Origin: an uncultured Roseburia sp.
GTDB taxonomy: Bacteria; Bacillota; Clostridia; Lachnospirales; Lachnospiraceae
NCBI GenBank assembly: GCA_910577925.1
Contig: CAJTOI010000028.1
Location: 1-38,393, forward strand
Length of the DNA stretch: 38,393 nt
Direction: 5' to 3'
The position numbers and the translations under genes were made by a program. The notes under the pieces were generated by a model that had not been told where the DNA came from, did not search any database, and saw only the letters and a program-made list of their open reading frames with translations. Below, in pieces: positions 9,359 through 17,202 of this stretch; the stretch's first letter is position 1, and each line of letters begins with the position of its first letter.

Positions 9359-10399
9359 CTATTTTGACTTTTCTTCCAGTTCAATTAAAAACTTATCATA
9401 ATCAGACATAAAGATTCTGTCTTGCACAACACGATACTTTTCAAATTCTGTCTCCGCATAAAGTTTTGCCTGCTCTGCACTAATTTTACCAGCACCCGTA
9501 AGTATTTCATTTCCGTTAAATTCCAGGAACCCATCCAGCCTCTTTGCCCAGTCTTCCATACTCATAGGAATATGACGTTCAGCCTGCAGTTCTGCATAAT
9601 CAAGATACAAAGACACAATTCTTTCCATATAAGACATTTCTTCATCACTCAAATAATTTTTAGCAATTGAAACATCACTTTTTACAATTTTTCCATTAGG
9701 GGCTGATTCCCATGTTGTCAATCCCATATGTTCTTTTTCTGCATTAGCTCGTTCGACGATAAGTTCTGGTGCCGTATGCCTATGAACAGCCCAGTGCATT
9801 TTATTCTGCACTGTCTGAAAAAACTGTCTTGTAGTTTTCGCATCTTTATCATAATCAAAAGCCGTAGCATAGAGGTCGGTAACTTTCTGATAAAATTTGC
9901 GCTCAGAGAGCCGTATCTCGCGAATATTCTGTAATTGCCGTTCAAAAAATTCGTCTGTAAACATATGTCCTTTTTTCAAACGTTCTTTATCCATAGTCCA
10001 ACCTTGGATAGTATAATCTTTAACAATTTGCCCTGACCATTTACGAAAATGGACTGCACGATCATTGTTTACCTTAAAACCAACAGCAATTATCATCTGC
10101 AAATTATAATGGGCAACTTCACGACCCACCTGCCTCGAGCCTTCAGTTTGAACTATTCGGAATTTCCGAATAGTTGCCGATTCGGCAAGTTCTCTATCTC
10201 CATATATTTTTTTAATATGTTCATTTATTGTCGGCAAACTAACATTATAAAGCTGCGCCATCATTTTCTGTGTCAGCCATATATTTTCATCCTCATAACG
10301 CATCTCCATACTTTCATCCGTATCTCCAACAGCAGCAACATAAGTCAAATACTCAGCTGCTGAACTATGAATAGATACTTCATCTTTCTTTTTTGTCAT
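9359..10399 (-). CDS. RhuM-family protein (virulence RhuM-like, defence-island associated)
   Basis: From the ATG at 10399 (GGAGG five bases upstream) the protein has 346 residues; the longer frame starts inside the ribosome site. The sequence follows the RhuM family. It has an N-terminal part with MRYEDENIWLTQKMMAQLYN and the VSLPTINEHIKKIY DNA-binding-like helix pair. Then come the conserved SRQVGREVAHYNLQMIIAVG, RAVHFRKWSG and IVKDYTIQGWTMDKERL blocks. The C-terminal half is helical. The biochemical role of RhuM proteins is not settled. They are often found next to type I R-M genes, as here, and may help regulate or modify the system. A clean promoter was not found. It is separated from hsdR by 280 bp that include the hsdR promoter, so it is probably a separate unit. 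Confidence 0.85.
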   Translation of the reverse strand: MTKKKDEVSIHSSAAEYLTYVAAVGDTDESMEMRYEDENIWLTQKMMAQLYNVSLPTINEHIKKIYGDRELAESATIRKFRIVQTEGSRQVGREVAHYNLQMIIAVGFKVNNDRAVHFRKWSGQIVKDYTIQGWTMDKERLKKGHMFTDEFFERQLQNIREIRLSERKFYQKVTDLYATAFDYDKDAKTTRQFFQTVQNKMHWAVHRHTAPELIVERANAEKEHMGLTTWESAPNGKIVKSDVSIAKNYLSDEEMSYMERIVSLYLDYAELQAERHIPMSMEDWAKRLDGFLEFNGNEILTGAGKISAEQAKLYAETEFEKYRVVQDRIFMSDYDKFLIELEEKSK

Positions 10400-10504
10400 G
10401 TTACCCTCCAAAGCTATTTTAAAATCTAATCTCTTTTAAAGGTTTCCCAAACGGACTTCATTTTGATCTTTATGTGACAACCAAAAACCGAATGATCCTG
10501 CACA

Positions 10505-10602
10505 GAAAAAGACTGTCGCAAAACGAGAGCTTTCTACAACATGCAGCGCGCCTGTGGCTGATATCACGCCATATGTTGTAAAATCTTTGTGTTTTGCAAC
10601 AG
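10505..10602 (-). terminator. Long imperfect hairpin, likely ssrA terminator (MITE-like)
   Basis: Arms 10513-10548 and 10567-10602 pair imperfectly, with uninterrupted runs such as GCAAAAC with GTTTTGC and TACAACAT with ATGTTGTA. On the minus strand the 3' arm runs into TCTTTTTCTG, as in an intrinsic terminator. It sits 16 bp past the tmRNA 3' end. The length (about 90 nt) is unusual for a plain terminator and resembles a small palindromic element. The rest of the 10400-10617 gap shows nothing else clear. Confidence 0.6.
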
Positions 10603-10617
10603 CCCTATTCCCATGAG

Positions 10618-10954
10618 TGGACCTGAGGGGAGTCGAACCCCTGTCCAGAAACCAATCCCCTGTCCTTCTACGAGCGTAGCTTACGCTTTGACATTCCCTC
10701 CGCCGGACTTTCGTAAGCTAAATTCCGGTTTTAGTAGCTTCATTTTACGCCTGCGGGCTCAAAGCTTTGCCCGCATCGTTTCTCACATCGTCGAAGCCTG
10801 GATCCTAAAGTGTGAGTGCCCTAGGTCAGACTGCTGCCCTTAGGCAGCGTATGCTAAATTGTCTTCAGCGTTTAATTTTAGTTTTGGAATTTGACGCATC
10901 CCGTGCGGCTCGCTTCTCCAGCTTCATGATCCCTGTCGAAACCATTACAAGCCC
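10618..10954 (-). ncRNA. ssrA: Transfer-messenger RNA (tmRNA, SsrA)
   Basis: tmRNA rescues ribosomes stalled on broken messages and tags the nascent protein for degradation. The 5' end GGGCTTG (10948-10954) pairs with CAGGTCC at the 3' end to form the acceptor stem, with G-U pairs. The 5' region contains TGGTTTCGACAGGGAT, typical of the tmRNA D-like loop. The 3' end has a T arm AGGGG-TTCGACT-CCCCT and an A discriminator, with CCA not encoded. The tag frame ends NAEDNLAYAA and stop TAA at 10840-10842, in the loop of the expected GCTGCC/GGCAGC hairpin. Length is about 337 nt. smpB lies 13 bp upstream on the same strand. No separate promoter is evident, so it is probably processed from a longer transcript. 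Confidence 0.96.
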
Positions 10955-10967
10955 GGATTATTTTGTG

Positions 10968-11432
10968 TTACAGATTTCTCACCTTAAATTCCCGCTCCGC
11001 CTCGCGCCGCATATCCTTCTTTGCGATATCGTGGCGTTTGTCATAGAGCTTCTTTCCTCTGGCAAGCGCAATCTCCACTTTGACGAGACTGCCTTTAAAA
11101 TAGACCTCCACCGGCGCCAGCGTATACCCCTGCTCCGCCTGCTTTCCGACAAGTTTGCGAATTTCCGCTTTGTGCATCAGCAGCTTCTTCGGCCGCAGCG
11201 GATCCCGGTTGAAGATATTGCCCTTCTCGTAGGGGCTGATGTGCATCCCGTAGATAAACACCTCGCCGTTTTCCACCCGCACAAAGGCTTCCTTGATGCT
11301 GCATTTGCCCGTGCGCAGCGACTTCACTTCCGTGCCGTGCAGCTCGATACCGGCCTCATAGCGCTCCTCGAGGAAATACTCATGGTAAGCCTTCTTGTTG
11401 TTCGCTATCAACTTTTTCTCCGGCTTTGCCAT
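10968..11432 (-). CDS. smpB: SsrA-binding protein SmpB
   Basis: SmpB binds tmRNA and delivers it to stalled ribosomes. The start at 11432 gives 154 residues, beginning MAKPEKKLIANNKKAYHEYF, the usual family opening, with AAAGGAGA just upstream. The longer open frame up to 11657 only translates repeat DNA. Conserved blocks present are GIELHGTEVKSLRTGK, CSIKEAFVR, NGEVFIYGMHISPY and RPKKLLMHKAEI. The lysine/arginine-rich C-terminal tail (DKRHDIAKKDMRREAEREF) reads the mRNA channel. It lies directly upstream of ssrA. The 246-bp gap to the preceding GNAT gene is filled by repeats. Confidence 0.97.
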   Translation of the reverse strand: MAKPEKKLIANNKKAYHEYFLEERYEAGIELHGTEVKSLRTGKCSIKEAFVRVENGEVFIYGMHISPYEKGNIFNRDPLRPKKLLMHKAEIRKLVGKQAEQGYTLAPVEVYFKGSLVKVEIALARGKKLYDKRHDIAKKDMRREAEREFKVRNL

Positions 11433-11455
11433 GACTGTCTCCTTTCTTCCGACTG

Positions 11456-11595
11456 TTCTACTACGCCGTGCTCCGTGCCAGAACCTTCGGTTCCGACGCT
11501 CACGGGCGTTCGCCCTATCGCCGCCTCTTTTTCTACTACGCCGTGCTCCGCGCCAGAACCTTCGGTTCCGACGCTCACGGGCGTTCGCCCTATCG
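11456..11595. repeat. 65-bp direct repeat, two copies
   Basis: Copies at 11456-11520 and 11531-11595 are identical except for one base (T or C at the fifteenth to twentieth base region), separated by 10 bp. Each contains the small palindromes GAACC-TTC-GGTTC and GGGCG-TT-CGCCC. They do not encode a recognisable product and lie in the leader of smpB. Confidence 0.9.
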
Positions 11596-11653
11596 TGCAT
11601 CCCGGACAGAAACACCCTCGTGCAAGCACGGGTGTTTCTGTCCGGGATGCACG
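11594..11653. repeat. Perfect 24-bp inverted repeat (large hairpin) upstream of smpB
   Basis: The arm 11594-11617 is the exact complement of 11630-11653, with a 12-nt loop that itself contains GTGC-AA-GCAC. The structure directly abuts the second 65-bp repeat. No U-run follows on either strand, so it is not a standard terminator. It could be an extragenic palindrome, an RNA-processing site between the GNAT and smpB parts of the transcript, or a miniature mobile element. Confidence 0.9.
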
Positions 11654-11678
11654 GCACGGCTCCTTGCCAATATGCACA

Positions 11679-12251
11679 TTATATACGATATGCGGAAGGT
11701 ATGCAAGTGGTTTTATCTCCCACGCGGCGTTCGTATAAGCGGAACCAGTCCAGCCCAAACTCGCCGAGTCCGATGTCCTCTCTGCCGATACAACGGTACC
11801 CGTTCTTCTCATATGCCCGGATCGCAACGGAATTATGCTCCCACACATACAGCCGCAGATATTTTACATGCGCCTTCCCGGCGTATGCATCGGCAAATTC
11901 AAGTAATTTGGAGCCGATTCCGCTGCGGTGCCGGTCCGGATGAACCGCAAATATATGGAGATAGAGAATATCTCTCTGCTCCGCTTCATTGTCCCCGGAC
12001 TGCTGATCGATGTCCGCGCTCGGATTGTATGTCAATGAAACAGATCCGACGATCTCACCGTCAATCCTCGCCACATACATGGCCTCATTTTCTATAAAGT
12101 AACGCGCGTTTTCACGCGTCGGGAAACAGCCCTTCCTCCACCCCGGATTATACGGTTTATCCGCCAAATAACCGCATACCTCATCGTACAGCGCTTCCGC
12201 CCCGTCAAGATCGCTGATTTCTGCCCTGCTGATTTCAACCTCGCTTGTCAT
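11679..12251 (-). CDS. GNAT-family N-acetyltransferase
   Basis: A 190-residue single-domain GNAT enzyme that would move an acetyl group from acetyl-CoA to an unknown amine. The acetyl-CoA loop region reads LYLHIFAVHPDRHRSGIGSKLL, with the R/Q-x-x-G-x-G/A pattern RSGIGS. The C-terminal VWEHNSVAIRAYEKNGY is the typical motif B. The N-terminal segment with ALYDEVCGYLADKPYNPGW is a substrate-side variable part. It starts 18 bp after rnr, so it interrupts the usual rnr-smpB neighbourhood and is likely co-transcribed. Ribosome site is AGAGGAT. Substrate is not predictable. Confidence 0.88.
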   Translation of the reverse strand: MTSEVEISRAEISDLDGAEALYDEVCGYLADKPYNPGWRKGCFPTRENARYFIENEAMYVARIDGEIVGSVSLTYNPSADIDQQSGDNEAEQRDILYLHIFAVHPDRHRSGIGSKLLEFADAYAGKAHVKYLRLYVWEHNSVAIRAYEKNGYRCIGREDIGLGEFGLDWFRLYERRVGDKTTCIPSAYRI

Positions 12252-12269
12252 AAAAAATTATCCTCTGTT

Positions 12270-14408
12270 TTATGCTTCCTCTTCGTCCGCAATCCGGAAA
12301 TCAACGGTACGTAGGATCTTATCACAGCCCGCGACGGCCACGCGCACTCTCTGCCCGAGCTTATACCGCTTCCCTGCCGCCTCGCCGACCAGCTCATAGG
12401 TACTCTCATTATAATGGTAATAATCGTCCGAAAGCGACGTCACATGCACAAGCCCCTCCACGGTATTCGGCAGCTCCACATAAAAGCCCCACTCGGTCAC
12501 GCCAGAGATCACGCCCTCATAAACCTGCCCGATACGCCGCTCCATGTATGCGACCTTTTTGAGCTTATCGGTCTCCCGCTCCGCCTCGTCGGCGCGCCGC
12601 TCCGTTTTGCTTGCGTGCTCCGCCACCCCGGGCAGAATTTTTTCGTAATGCGCGATTTTCTTCTCATTCATCCTGCCGCGCAGATTGTCCTTTATGATGC
12701 GGTGTATCTGCAAATCCGGATATCTTCGGATCGGGGATGTAAAATGACAGTAATACTTTGTCGCCAGGCCGAAATGGCCGGCACTTGCCGTCGTGTATTT
12801 CGCCTGCTTCATGGACCGCAGCGTCAGCCTGTCAATCAGCGCCTCCTCCGGCGTTCCCTCAATCTTCTGCAGCAGCTTCTGCAGCTCCTTCGGATGAATT
12901 TCGTCCTGTCCGAGGTGAATGGAATACCCGAAATTATTGATAAACGCCGCAAGCTTTTTGATTTTCTCGGAATCCGGGTTATCGTGGGAACGGTAGACAA
13001 ACGGCAGCTCCTGCCAGAAATAGTCCTCGGCCACCGTCTCATTTGCGATCAGCATAAAGTCCTCAATGATTCTTGTCGCGACATTGCGCTCGTAGGGCTT
13101 AATCTCCACGGGTACGCCCTGCGCGTCGAGAACGATTTTCGTCTCCGGAAAATCAAAATCAATCGAACCGCGCTTCATGCGCCGTTTCCGCAGAATCGCT
13201 GCAAGCTCCCTCATGCGCTCAAACATCGGCACAAATTCCTCGTACTCTTTTCGCTCCGCCGCATCCCCGTCCTCGAGAATCTTTCTGACACTCGTGTAGC
13301 TCATGCGCCGGTCTACCCGGATAACCGTCTCCGCGATCGTGTGGTCCGTTACGTTCCCCTTTGCGTCAATCGTCATAATGCAGCTTAGCGCCAGACGGTT
13401 TTCACCGGCGTTCAGCGAACAGATGCCGTTCGACAGCGCGTGCGGCAGCATCGGAATCACGCGGTCCACCAGATAGACCGACGTGCCGCGGTTTTTTGCC
13501 TCCTCATCGAGCGCACTGTGCTCCTGGACATAATTTGTGACATCGGCGATATGCACGCCCAGCCGGTACACCCCGTCCTCCTTGGTCAGCGTGACGGCAT
13601 CGTCCAAGTCCTTTGCGTCCTCCCCGTCGATCGTCACCGTCTGCCAGTCCCGCAGGTCCATCCGCCCCGCCATATCCGCCTCCGTCACTTCCTTTGCGAC
13701 GCGCTCCACCTGATGCATAATCTTTTCGGAAAATTCCACCGGCAGATCGTATGCGCGCACAATCGAGAGAATATCCGTTCCCGGATCATTGATATGCCCG
13801 AGAATCTCCGCGACATGCCCTTCGGGATTCTTCCCCTCGCCGCCGAAATCCGTGATCTCCACCACAACCTTGTGTCCGCTGACCGCCCCCATCGAGTGCT
13901 CCGCCGGAATAAAAATATCGCTTGCAAACTTCGGATTGTCCGGTATCGCAAAACCAAACGTCTTCCTCTGCTCATAGGTGCAGACCACGCGGCTCATGCC
14001 TCTGACAAGTACCTTTGTGATGCGCCCCTCGCGCCTGCGGCCATGCTCCTGCTCCCGCAGCAGAGATACCTGCACCGTGTCAAGGTGAAACGCGCCGCCC
14101 GTGTTCGCCTCGGAGATATAGATATCGGCATCCTGCCCCTCGACCGTGACAAATCCGAACCCGCGCGGGTGCGCCGTATACACGCCCACCAGGCCGCCAT
14201 GCTCGGCCTTTGCATATTTCCCCTTAGCGGAAACCTCGATCTTTCCCTCCGCGGTAAGCGCGTCTAAAACCTCAAGAAGCTCGCCGCGCAGACTCTTCGG
14301 CACATTTAAGACCGCCGCGATCTCCTTTGCCTTCATCGGCACATAAAGTTCGCTGCAGAGAAACGCATAGATTGTTTCTTTTCTCTCCTGTAAAAGTTCT
14401 TTTTCCAT
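12270..14408 (-). CDS. rnr: Ribonuclease R (3'-5' exoribonuclease)
   Basis: RNase R degrades structured RNA and the faulty mRNAs released by tmRNA trans-translation, which fits its position upstream of smpB and ssrA. The 712 residues are in order: a helix-turn-helix N-terminal region (about 1-65), cold-shock-like RNA-binding domains (PRGFGFVTVEGQDADIYI and a second one at KTFGFAIPDNPKFASDIFI), and the RNB catalytic domain. Catalytic acidic motif is DGEDAKDLDDAV (261-272). RNB hallmarks HIADVTNYV, YLVDRVIPMLPHALSN and YCHFTSPIRRYPDLQIHR follow. A C-terminal S1 domain begins at GQVYEGVISGVTEWGFYVEL. The start has a GGGGGA ribosome site. A terminator lies between it and secG, so read-through or its own promoter is needed. 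Confidence 0.97.
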   Translation of the reverse strand: MEKELLQERKETIYAFLCSELYVPMKAKEIAAVLNVPKSLRGELLEVLDALTAEGKIEVSAKGKYAKAEHGGLVGVYTAHPRGFGFVTVEGQDADIYISEANTGGAFHLDTVQVSLLREQEHGRRREGRITKVLVRGMSRVVCTYEQRKTFGFAIPDNPKFASDIFIPAEHSMGAVSGHKVVVEITDFGGEGKNPEGHVAEILGHINDPGTDILSIVRAYDLPVEFSEKIMHQVERVAKEVTEADMAGRMDLRDWQTVTIDGEDAKDLDDAVTLTKEDGVYRLGVHIADVTNYVQEHSALDEEAKNRGTSVYLVDRVIPMLPHALSNGICSLNAGENRLALSCIMTIDAKGNVTDHTIAETVIRVDRRMSYTSVRKILEDGDAAERKEYEEFVPMFERMRELAAILRKRRMKRGSIDFDFPETKIVLDAQGVPVEIKPYERNVATRIIEDFMLIANETVAEDYFWQELPFVYRSHDNPDSEKIKKLAAFINNFGYSIHLGQDEIHPKELQKLLQKIEGTPEEALIDRLTLRSMKQAKYTTASAGHFGLATKYYCHFTSPIRRYPDLQIHRIIKDNLRGRMNEKKIAHYEKILPGVAEHASKTERRADEAERETDKLKKVAYMERRIGQVYEGVISGVTEWGFYVELPNTVEGLVHVTSLSDDYYHYNESTYELVGEAAGKRYKLGQRVRVAVAGCDKILRTVDFRIADEEEA

Positions 14409-14417
14409 GAAATCCCC

Positions 14418-14449
14418 CTAAAAAAGGCTGCCACATCCGTGACAGCCTT
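14418..14449 (-). terminator. Intrinsic terminator after secG, before rnr
   Basis: An 11-bp stem (14424-14434 with 14439-14449, one G-U pair) with loop GGAT runs into a six-T tract on the minus strand. It lies between the secG stop and the rnr start and may attenuate read-through into rnr. Confidence 0.85.
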
Positions 14450-14455
14450 CTCTCC

Positions 14456-14695
14456 CTAAAAAATACCCATGTTCAGCACAATCGCAATAAGGATAAACAG
14501 CGTGACGAGCATCTTCGTGCCCTTCACGAGCAGTCCCTCCATGGAACGCCCTTTGTTCTTGCCCCAATAGGTGTCGGCTGCACCTGCAACCGCTCCAAGC
14601 CCTGCAGATTTCCCCTCCTGCATCAGAATGATCACGGTCAATGCAATACTGATTATAATAAAAACAACGGTCAAGATTGTCTGTAAAATCTGCAA
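14456..14695 (-). CDS. secG: Preprotein translocase subunit SecG
   Basis: A 79-residue membrane protein with two transmembrane helices (about residues 2-24 and 58-78). The conserved loop ILMQEGKSAGLGAVAGAADTYWGKNKGRS between them is diagnostic for SecG. It assists SecYE in protein export. The start codon is TTG at 14695, supported by AGGAGGG eight bases upstream and by the family's usual N-terminal length; no ATG fits. It lies between eno and rnr, a conserved Firmicutes order, and has its own strong promoter. Confidence 0.95.
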   Translation of the reverse strand: MQILQTILTVVFIIISIALTVIILMQEGKSAGLGAVAGAADTYWGKNKGRSMEGLLVKGTKMLVTLFILIAIVLNMGIF

Positions 14696-14735
14696 GACGA
14701 TTCCCTCCTATAATCTCTTACTCATAACTCTGAGT

Positions 14736-14764
14736 ATTATAGCATATCCGCATCTCTATTTCAA
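14736..14764 (-). promoter_or_regulatory. Sigma-A promoter of secG
   Basis: TTGAAA (14759-14764) and TATAAT (14736-14741) are 17 bp apart on the minus strand. The -35 box overlaps the enolase stop codon, so secG can be transcribed independently of eno. Confidence 0.75.
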
Positions 14765-16146
14765 CAATTTTTTACCGGAATTTTGCTGATAAACTTTGCC
14801 GTATCCCCGAGCTCGTCCTCAATGCGCAGCAGCTGATTGTACTTTGCGGTGCGCTCGGCGCGGCACGGCGCGCCGGTCTTAATCAGGCCCGCGTTGACCG
14901 CCACAGCCAGATCCGCGATAAACGCGTCCTCGGTCTCCCCGGAACGGTGGGAGATAATCGGGTGGTATCCCGCAAACTTCGCCATCTCGATCGCGTCTAA
15001 CGCCTCCGTCAATGTCCCGATCTGATTTACCTTTACCAGCACCGCATTCGCCGCCCCCAGATCGATTCCGCACTTGATGCGCTTCGGATTTGTGACAAAC
15101 AGGTCGTCCCCCACCAGTTTCACTTTATCCCCGAGACGCTTCGTCAGCTCCTGCCAGCCTTCCCAGTCATCCTCCGAAAGACCGTCCTCGATGGACACAA
15201 TCGGGAACTCCTCCACAAGCTCCTCATAGAGGGCGATCATTTCCGCGGAACTGCGCTTTACGCTGTTGGCCGTATCGTCCTTTGCGGAAGCCTCCCCGTC
15301 CTTTTCGCAGTCACAGTCCCCCCCGCAGCCGCAGTTTCTCGTCTCGCCCGGGAAAATATACATCTCCGTCTCCTCGTCATAGAGCTCGCTCGCGGCCGCA
15401 TCCATCGCATATACCACGTCCTCGCCGACCGCATAGCCCGCTTTCTCCACGGCGCGCCCGAGATAGCGGAACACCTCGCGGTTATCGGCGAAATCCGGCG
15501 CAAAGCCGCCCTCGTCGCCCACCGCAGTCGAAAGTCCGTCTTCATTTAAAATCTGGCGCAAAAAATGATATACCTCGGCGCCCATGCGCAGCGCGTCCCG
15601 AAAATTCGCCGCCCCGATCGGCAGTATCATAAACTCCTGAAAATCGAGTGAATTTTTTGCGTGAGCGCCGCCGTTTATCACGTTCATCATCGGCACCGGA
15701 AGTTCTTTTGCATTGACGCCGCCGATATACCGGTACAGCGGCATGGAAAGCGCTTTCGCCGCCGTCTTCGCACAGGCCAGAGAGACGCCGAGAATCGCGT
15801 TTGCCCCAAGACTTCCTTTGTTATCCGTGCCGTCGAGCTCCGCCATCCGCCTGTCGAGAAGCGCCTGTTCAAGCACGTTCATCCCCAAAAGCGCCTCCCT
15901 TATTTTTGTGTTGACATGGTCCACAACCTTCTGTACCCCGAGTCCGAAATATTCGCGGTTGCCGTCTCTGAGCTCAATCGCCTCAAATCGTCCGGTACTC
16001 GCCCCCGACGGCACGGATTCCCGCGCGCTGATCTCTTTTCCCGTCGTCTCGGTTTTCGCGGTGACGGTAACCTCCACCGTGGGATTTCCTCTCGAATCCA
16101 AAATTTCTCTCGCGCAAACATCTGTAATTGCAATAAAAAGCGACAT
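14761..16146 (-). CDS. eno: Enolase (phosphopyruvate hydratase) with a cysteine-rich insertion
   Basis: Enolase converts 2-phosphoglycerate to phosphoenolpyruvate in glycolysis. Family marks are present: AREILDSRGNPTVEV, SVPSGASTG, the NGGAHA loop (159-164), DEGGFAPD, AMDAAASELYD (Mg ligand D249), VSIEDGLSEDDW (E320), LVGDDLFVTNP (D347/D348), LVKVNQIGTLTE (catalytic K372), SHRSGETED and KTGAP. At 461 residues it is about 30 longer than usual. The excess is an insertion at residues about 268-298, after YIFPGETR. It contains C272, C274, C278 and C280 (CGCGGDCDC) and then a charged, low-complexity stretch before the normal AEMIALYEEL helix. This part is normally a short surface loop. The catalytic core looks intact, so activity is expected; the insertion's role is unknown. 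Confidence 0.95.
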   Translation of the reverse strand: MSLFIAITDVCAREILDSRGNPTVEVTVTAKTETTGKEISARESVPSGASTGRFEAIELRDGNREYFGLGVQKVVDHVNTKIREALLGMNVLEQALLDRRMAELDGTDNKGSLGANAILGVSLACAKTAAKALSMPLYRYIGGVNAKELPVPMMNVINGGAHAKNSLDFQEFMILPIGAANFRDALRMGAEVYHFLRQILNEDGLSTAVGDEGGFAPDFADNREVFRYLGRAVEKAGYAVGEDVVYAMDAAASELYDEETEMYIFPGETRNCGCGGDCDCEKDGEASAKDDTANSVKRSSAEMIALYEELVEEFPIVSIEDGLSEDDWEGWQELTKRLGDKVKLVGDDLFVTNPKRIKCGIDLGAANAVLVKVNQIGTLTEALDAIEMAKFAGYHPIISHRSGETEDAFIADLAVAVNAGLIKTGAPCRAERTAKYNQLLRIEDELGDTAKFISKIPVKNC

Positions 16147-16224
16147 TCCTTTCCCCTTTCCGAATCATCTGTTTTCTGAAAGTATATCCGAATGCCGCTT
16201 TTCCTATACAATAGCGTCCGTATT

Positions 16225-17202
16225 TTATTTTAAGATTCCCTTTGTCTTTAAAAAATCGACCCAAATGTTGTATTTCGAACCGTAGAGATGCAGATTGTCA
16301 AATGTGAGATCCGGATTAAGATTCCCCTCCCCGTCACACACGACCTCATTCACATCTATGTAAAATACGGTTTTGTTATCGGCAAGCTCCGCAATCCGGC
16401 TGTTGCGCTCGATAAGCCCCCGATTATTAAAAATCGGGTCCGTATCCGACTTTTCTTTTGTCACATGCATGATTCCCTGCACATAGATGACTGCGTCCGG
16501 CTGCAGTTCCCGAAATATCTGGACCGACCATGTATACGCTTCCATAAAACTGTCCAGCGTCCCGCGCCCCATCTCGTTGATGCCGATCTGAAAATAAATT
16601 TTTCCGTACTTCTTTGCGGAAAGGGCCTCCGCAAGCGTCACCTTCCCGGCATCCGTCTCACAGAATTTCTCGTCCCACATATCGTAGACATTCAGTCCCA
16701 CGGTCGCAAAGAAATCCGCCTTATCCAGCCCGCCGTAATCGTGCAGTCCGACCGTACGGGAATCCCCGATAAACACCGCATCGTCAAAATAGCTTTCGTC
16801 CACATCGGTAAACTCCAGCTCTTTTGCCTCCTCTTCGGAATCCGGCTCCTCCGTCTCGCCGTTTCCCACAGACTCCGCGGAATCCGGCTCTTCCGTCCCG
16901 GCGACATCCGGTTCCACGACAAGCTCTGTGGCGGCTCCGGCCTCACGCGACGCCCCCCAGATGCGCTCTCCATGCGGACCGAAATCCTGTTTTTCCCTGC
17001 CGATATCCCACGGGTAAATCCCGTCGTGCAGTCCCTCGAACACCAGCGCAAAATACGGCGTCTTCCCGATATCGGTCTCGTACCTCTCGTACACATTATC
17101 CTTTCCCAGATAGCCCACCGCAGACAAAGCCAGCCACCCGAGCAGTAACGCAATCGTAACTTTATATCTCCATAGCTTTTTCAATTTTTTCACCACACTC
17201 AA
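16225..17202 (-). CDS. Membrane-anchored SGNH/GDSL hydrolase-like protein, partner of MBOAT acyltransferase
   Basis: The 325-residue protein has one N-terminal membrane helix (about 14-32), an acidic low-complexity linker (about 100-135, rich in E, D, S, P), and an extracellular SGNH domain. Block I is VFIGDSRT (S148 nucleophile), block III GINEMGRG, and block V DNLHLYGS (D302, H305). Proteins of this kind work with MBOAT proteins to acetylate surface polymers or to remove acetyl groups, by analogy with PatA/PatB and AlgI-type systems. The start is TTG at 17202, overlapping the MBOAT stop as TTGA; GTG at 17196 is a possible alternative. No strong ribosome site is visible, so translation is probably coupled to the upstream gene. 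Substrate is unknown. Confidence 0.82.
   Translation of the reverse strand: MSVVKKLKKLWRYKVTIALLLGWLALSAVGYLGKDNVYERYETDIGKTPYFALVFEGLHDGIYPWDIGREKQDFGPHGERIWGASREAGAATELVVEPDVAGTEEPDSAESVGNGETEEPDSEEEAKELEFTDVDESYFDDAVFIGDSRTVGLHDYGGLDKADFFATVGLNVYDMWDEKFCETDAGKVTLAEALSAKKYGKIYFQIGINEMGRGTLDSFMEAYTWSVQIFRELQPDAVIYVQGIMHVTKEKSDTDPIFNNRGLIERNSRIAELADNKTVFYIDVNEVVCDGEGNLNPDLTFDNLHLYGSKYNIWVDFLKTKGILK

Noticed and set aside
10618..10640. A duplicated ssrA 3' end (att site) inside the window
   Set aside because: The T-arm sequence was looked for near the other visible island edge and was not seen; the pair may lie outside the window.
11456..11595. CRISPR-like direct repeats
   Set aside because: Only two copies of 65 bp with a 10-bp gap, no spacer variety and no cas genes nearby.
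11395..12097. Long plus-strand open frames across the smpB/GNAT region
   Set aside because: They overlap smpB, the repeats and the GNAT gene on the opposite strand, lack ribosome sites and read as low-complexity arginine/serine-rich sequence.
12414..14267. Long plus-strand open frames opposite rnr
   Set aside because: They are the antisense of the high-G+C RNase R gene and match no family.
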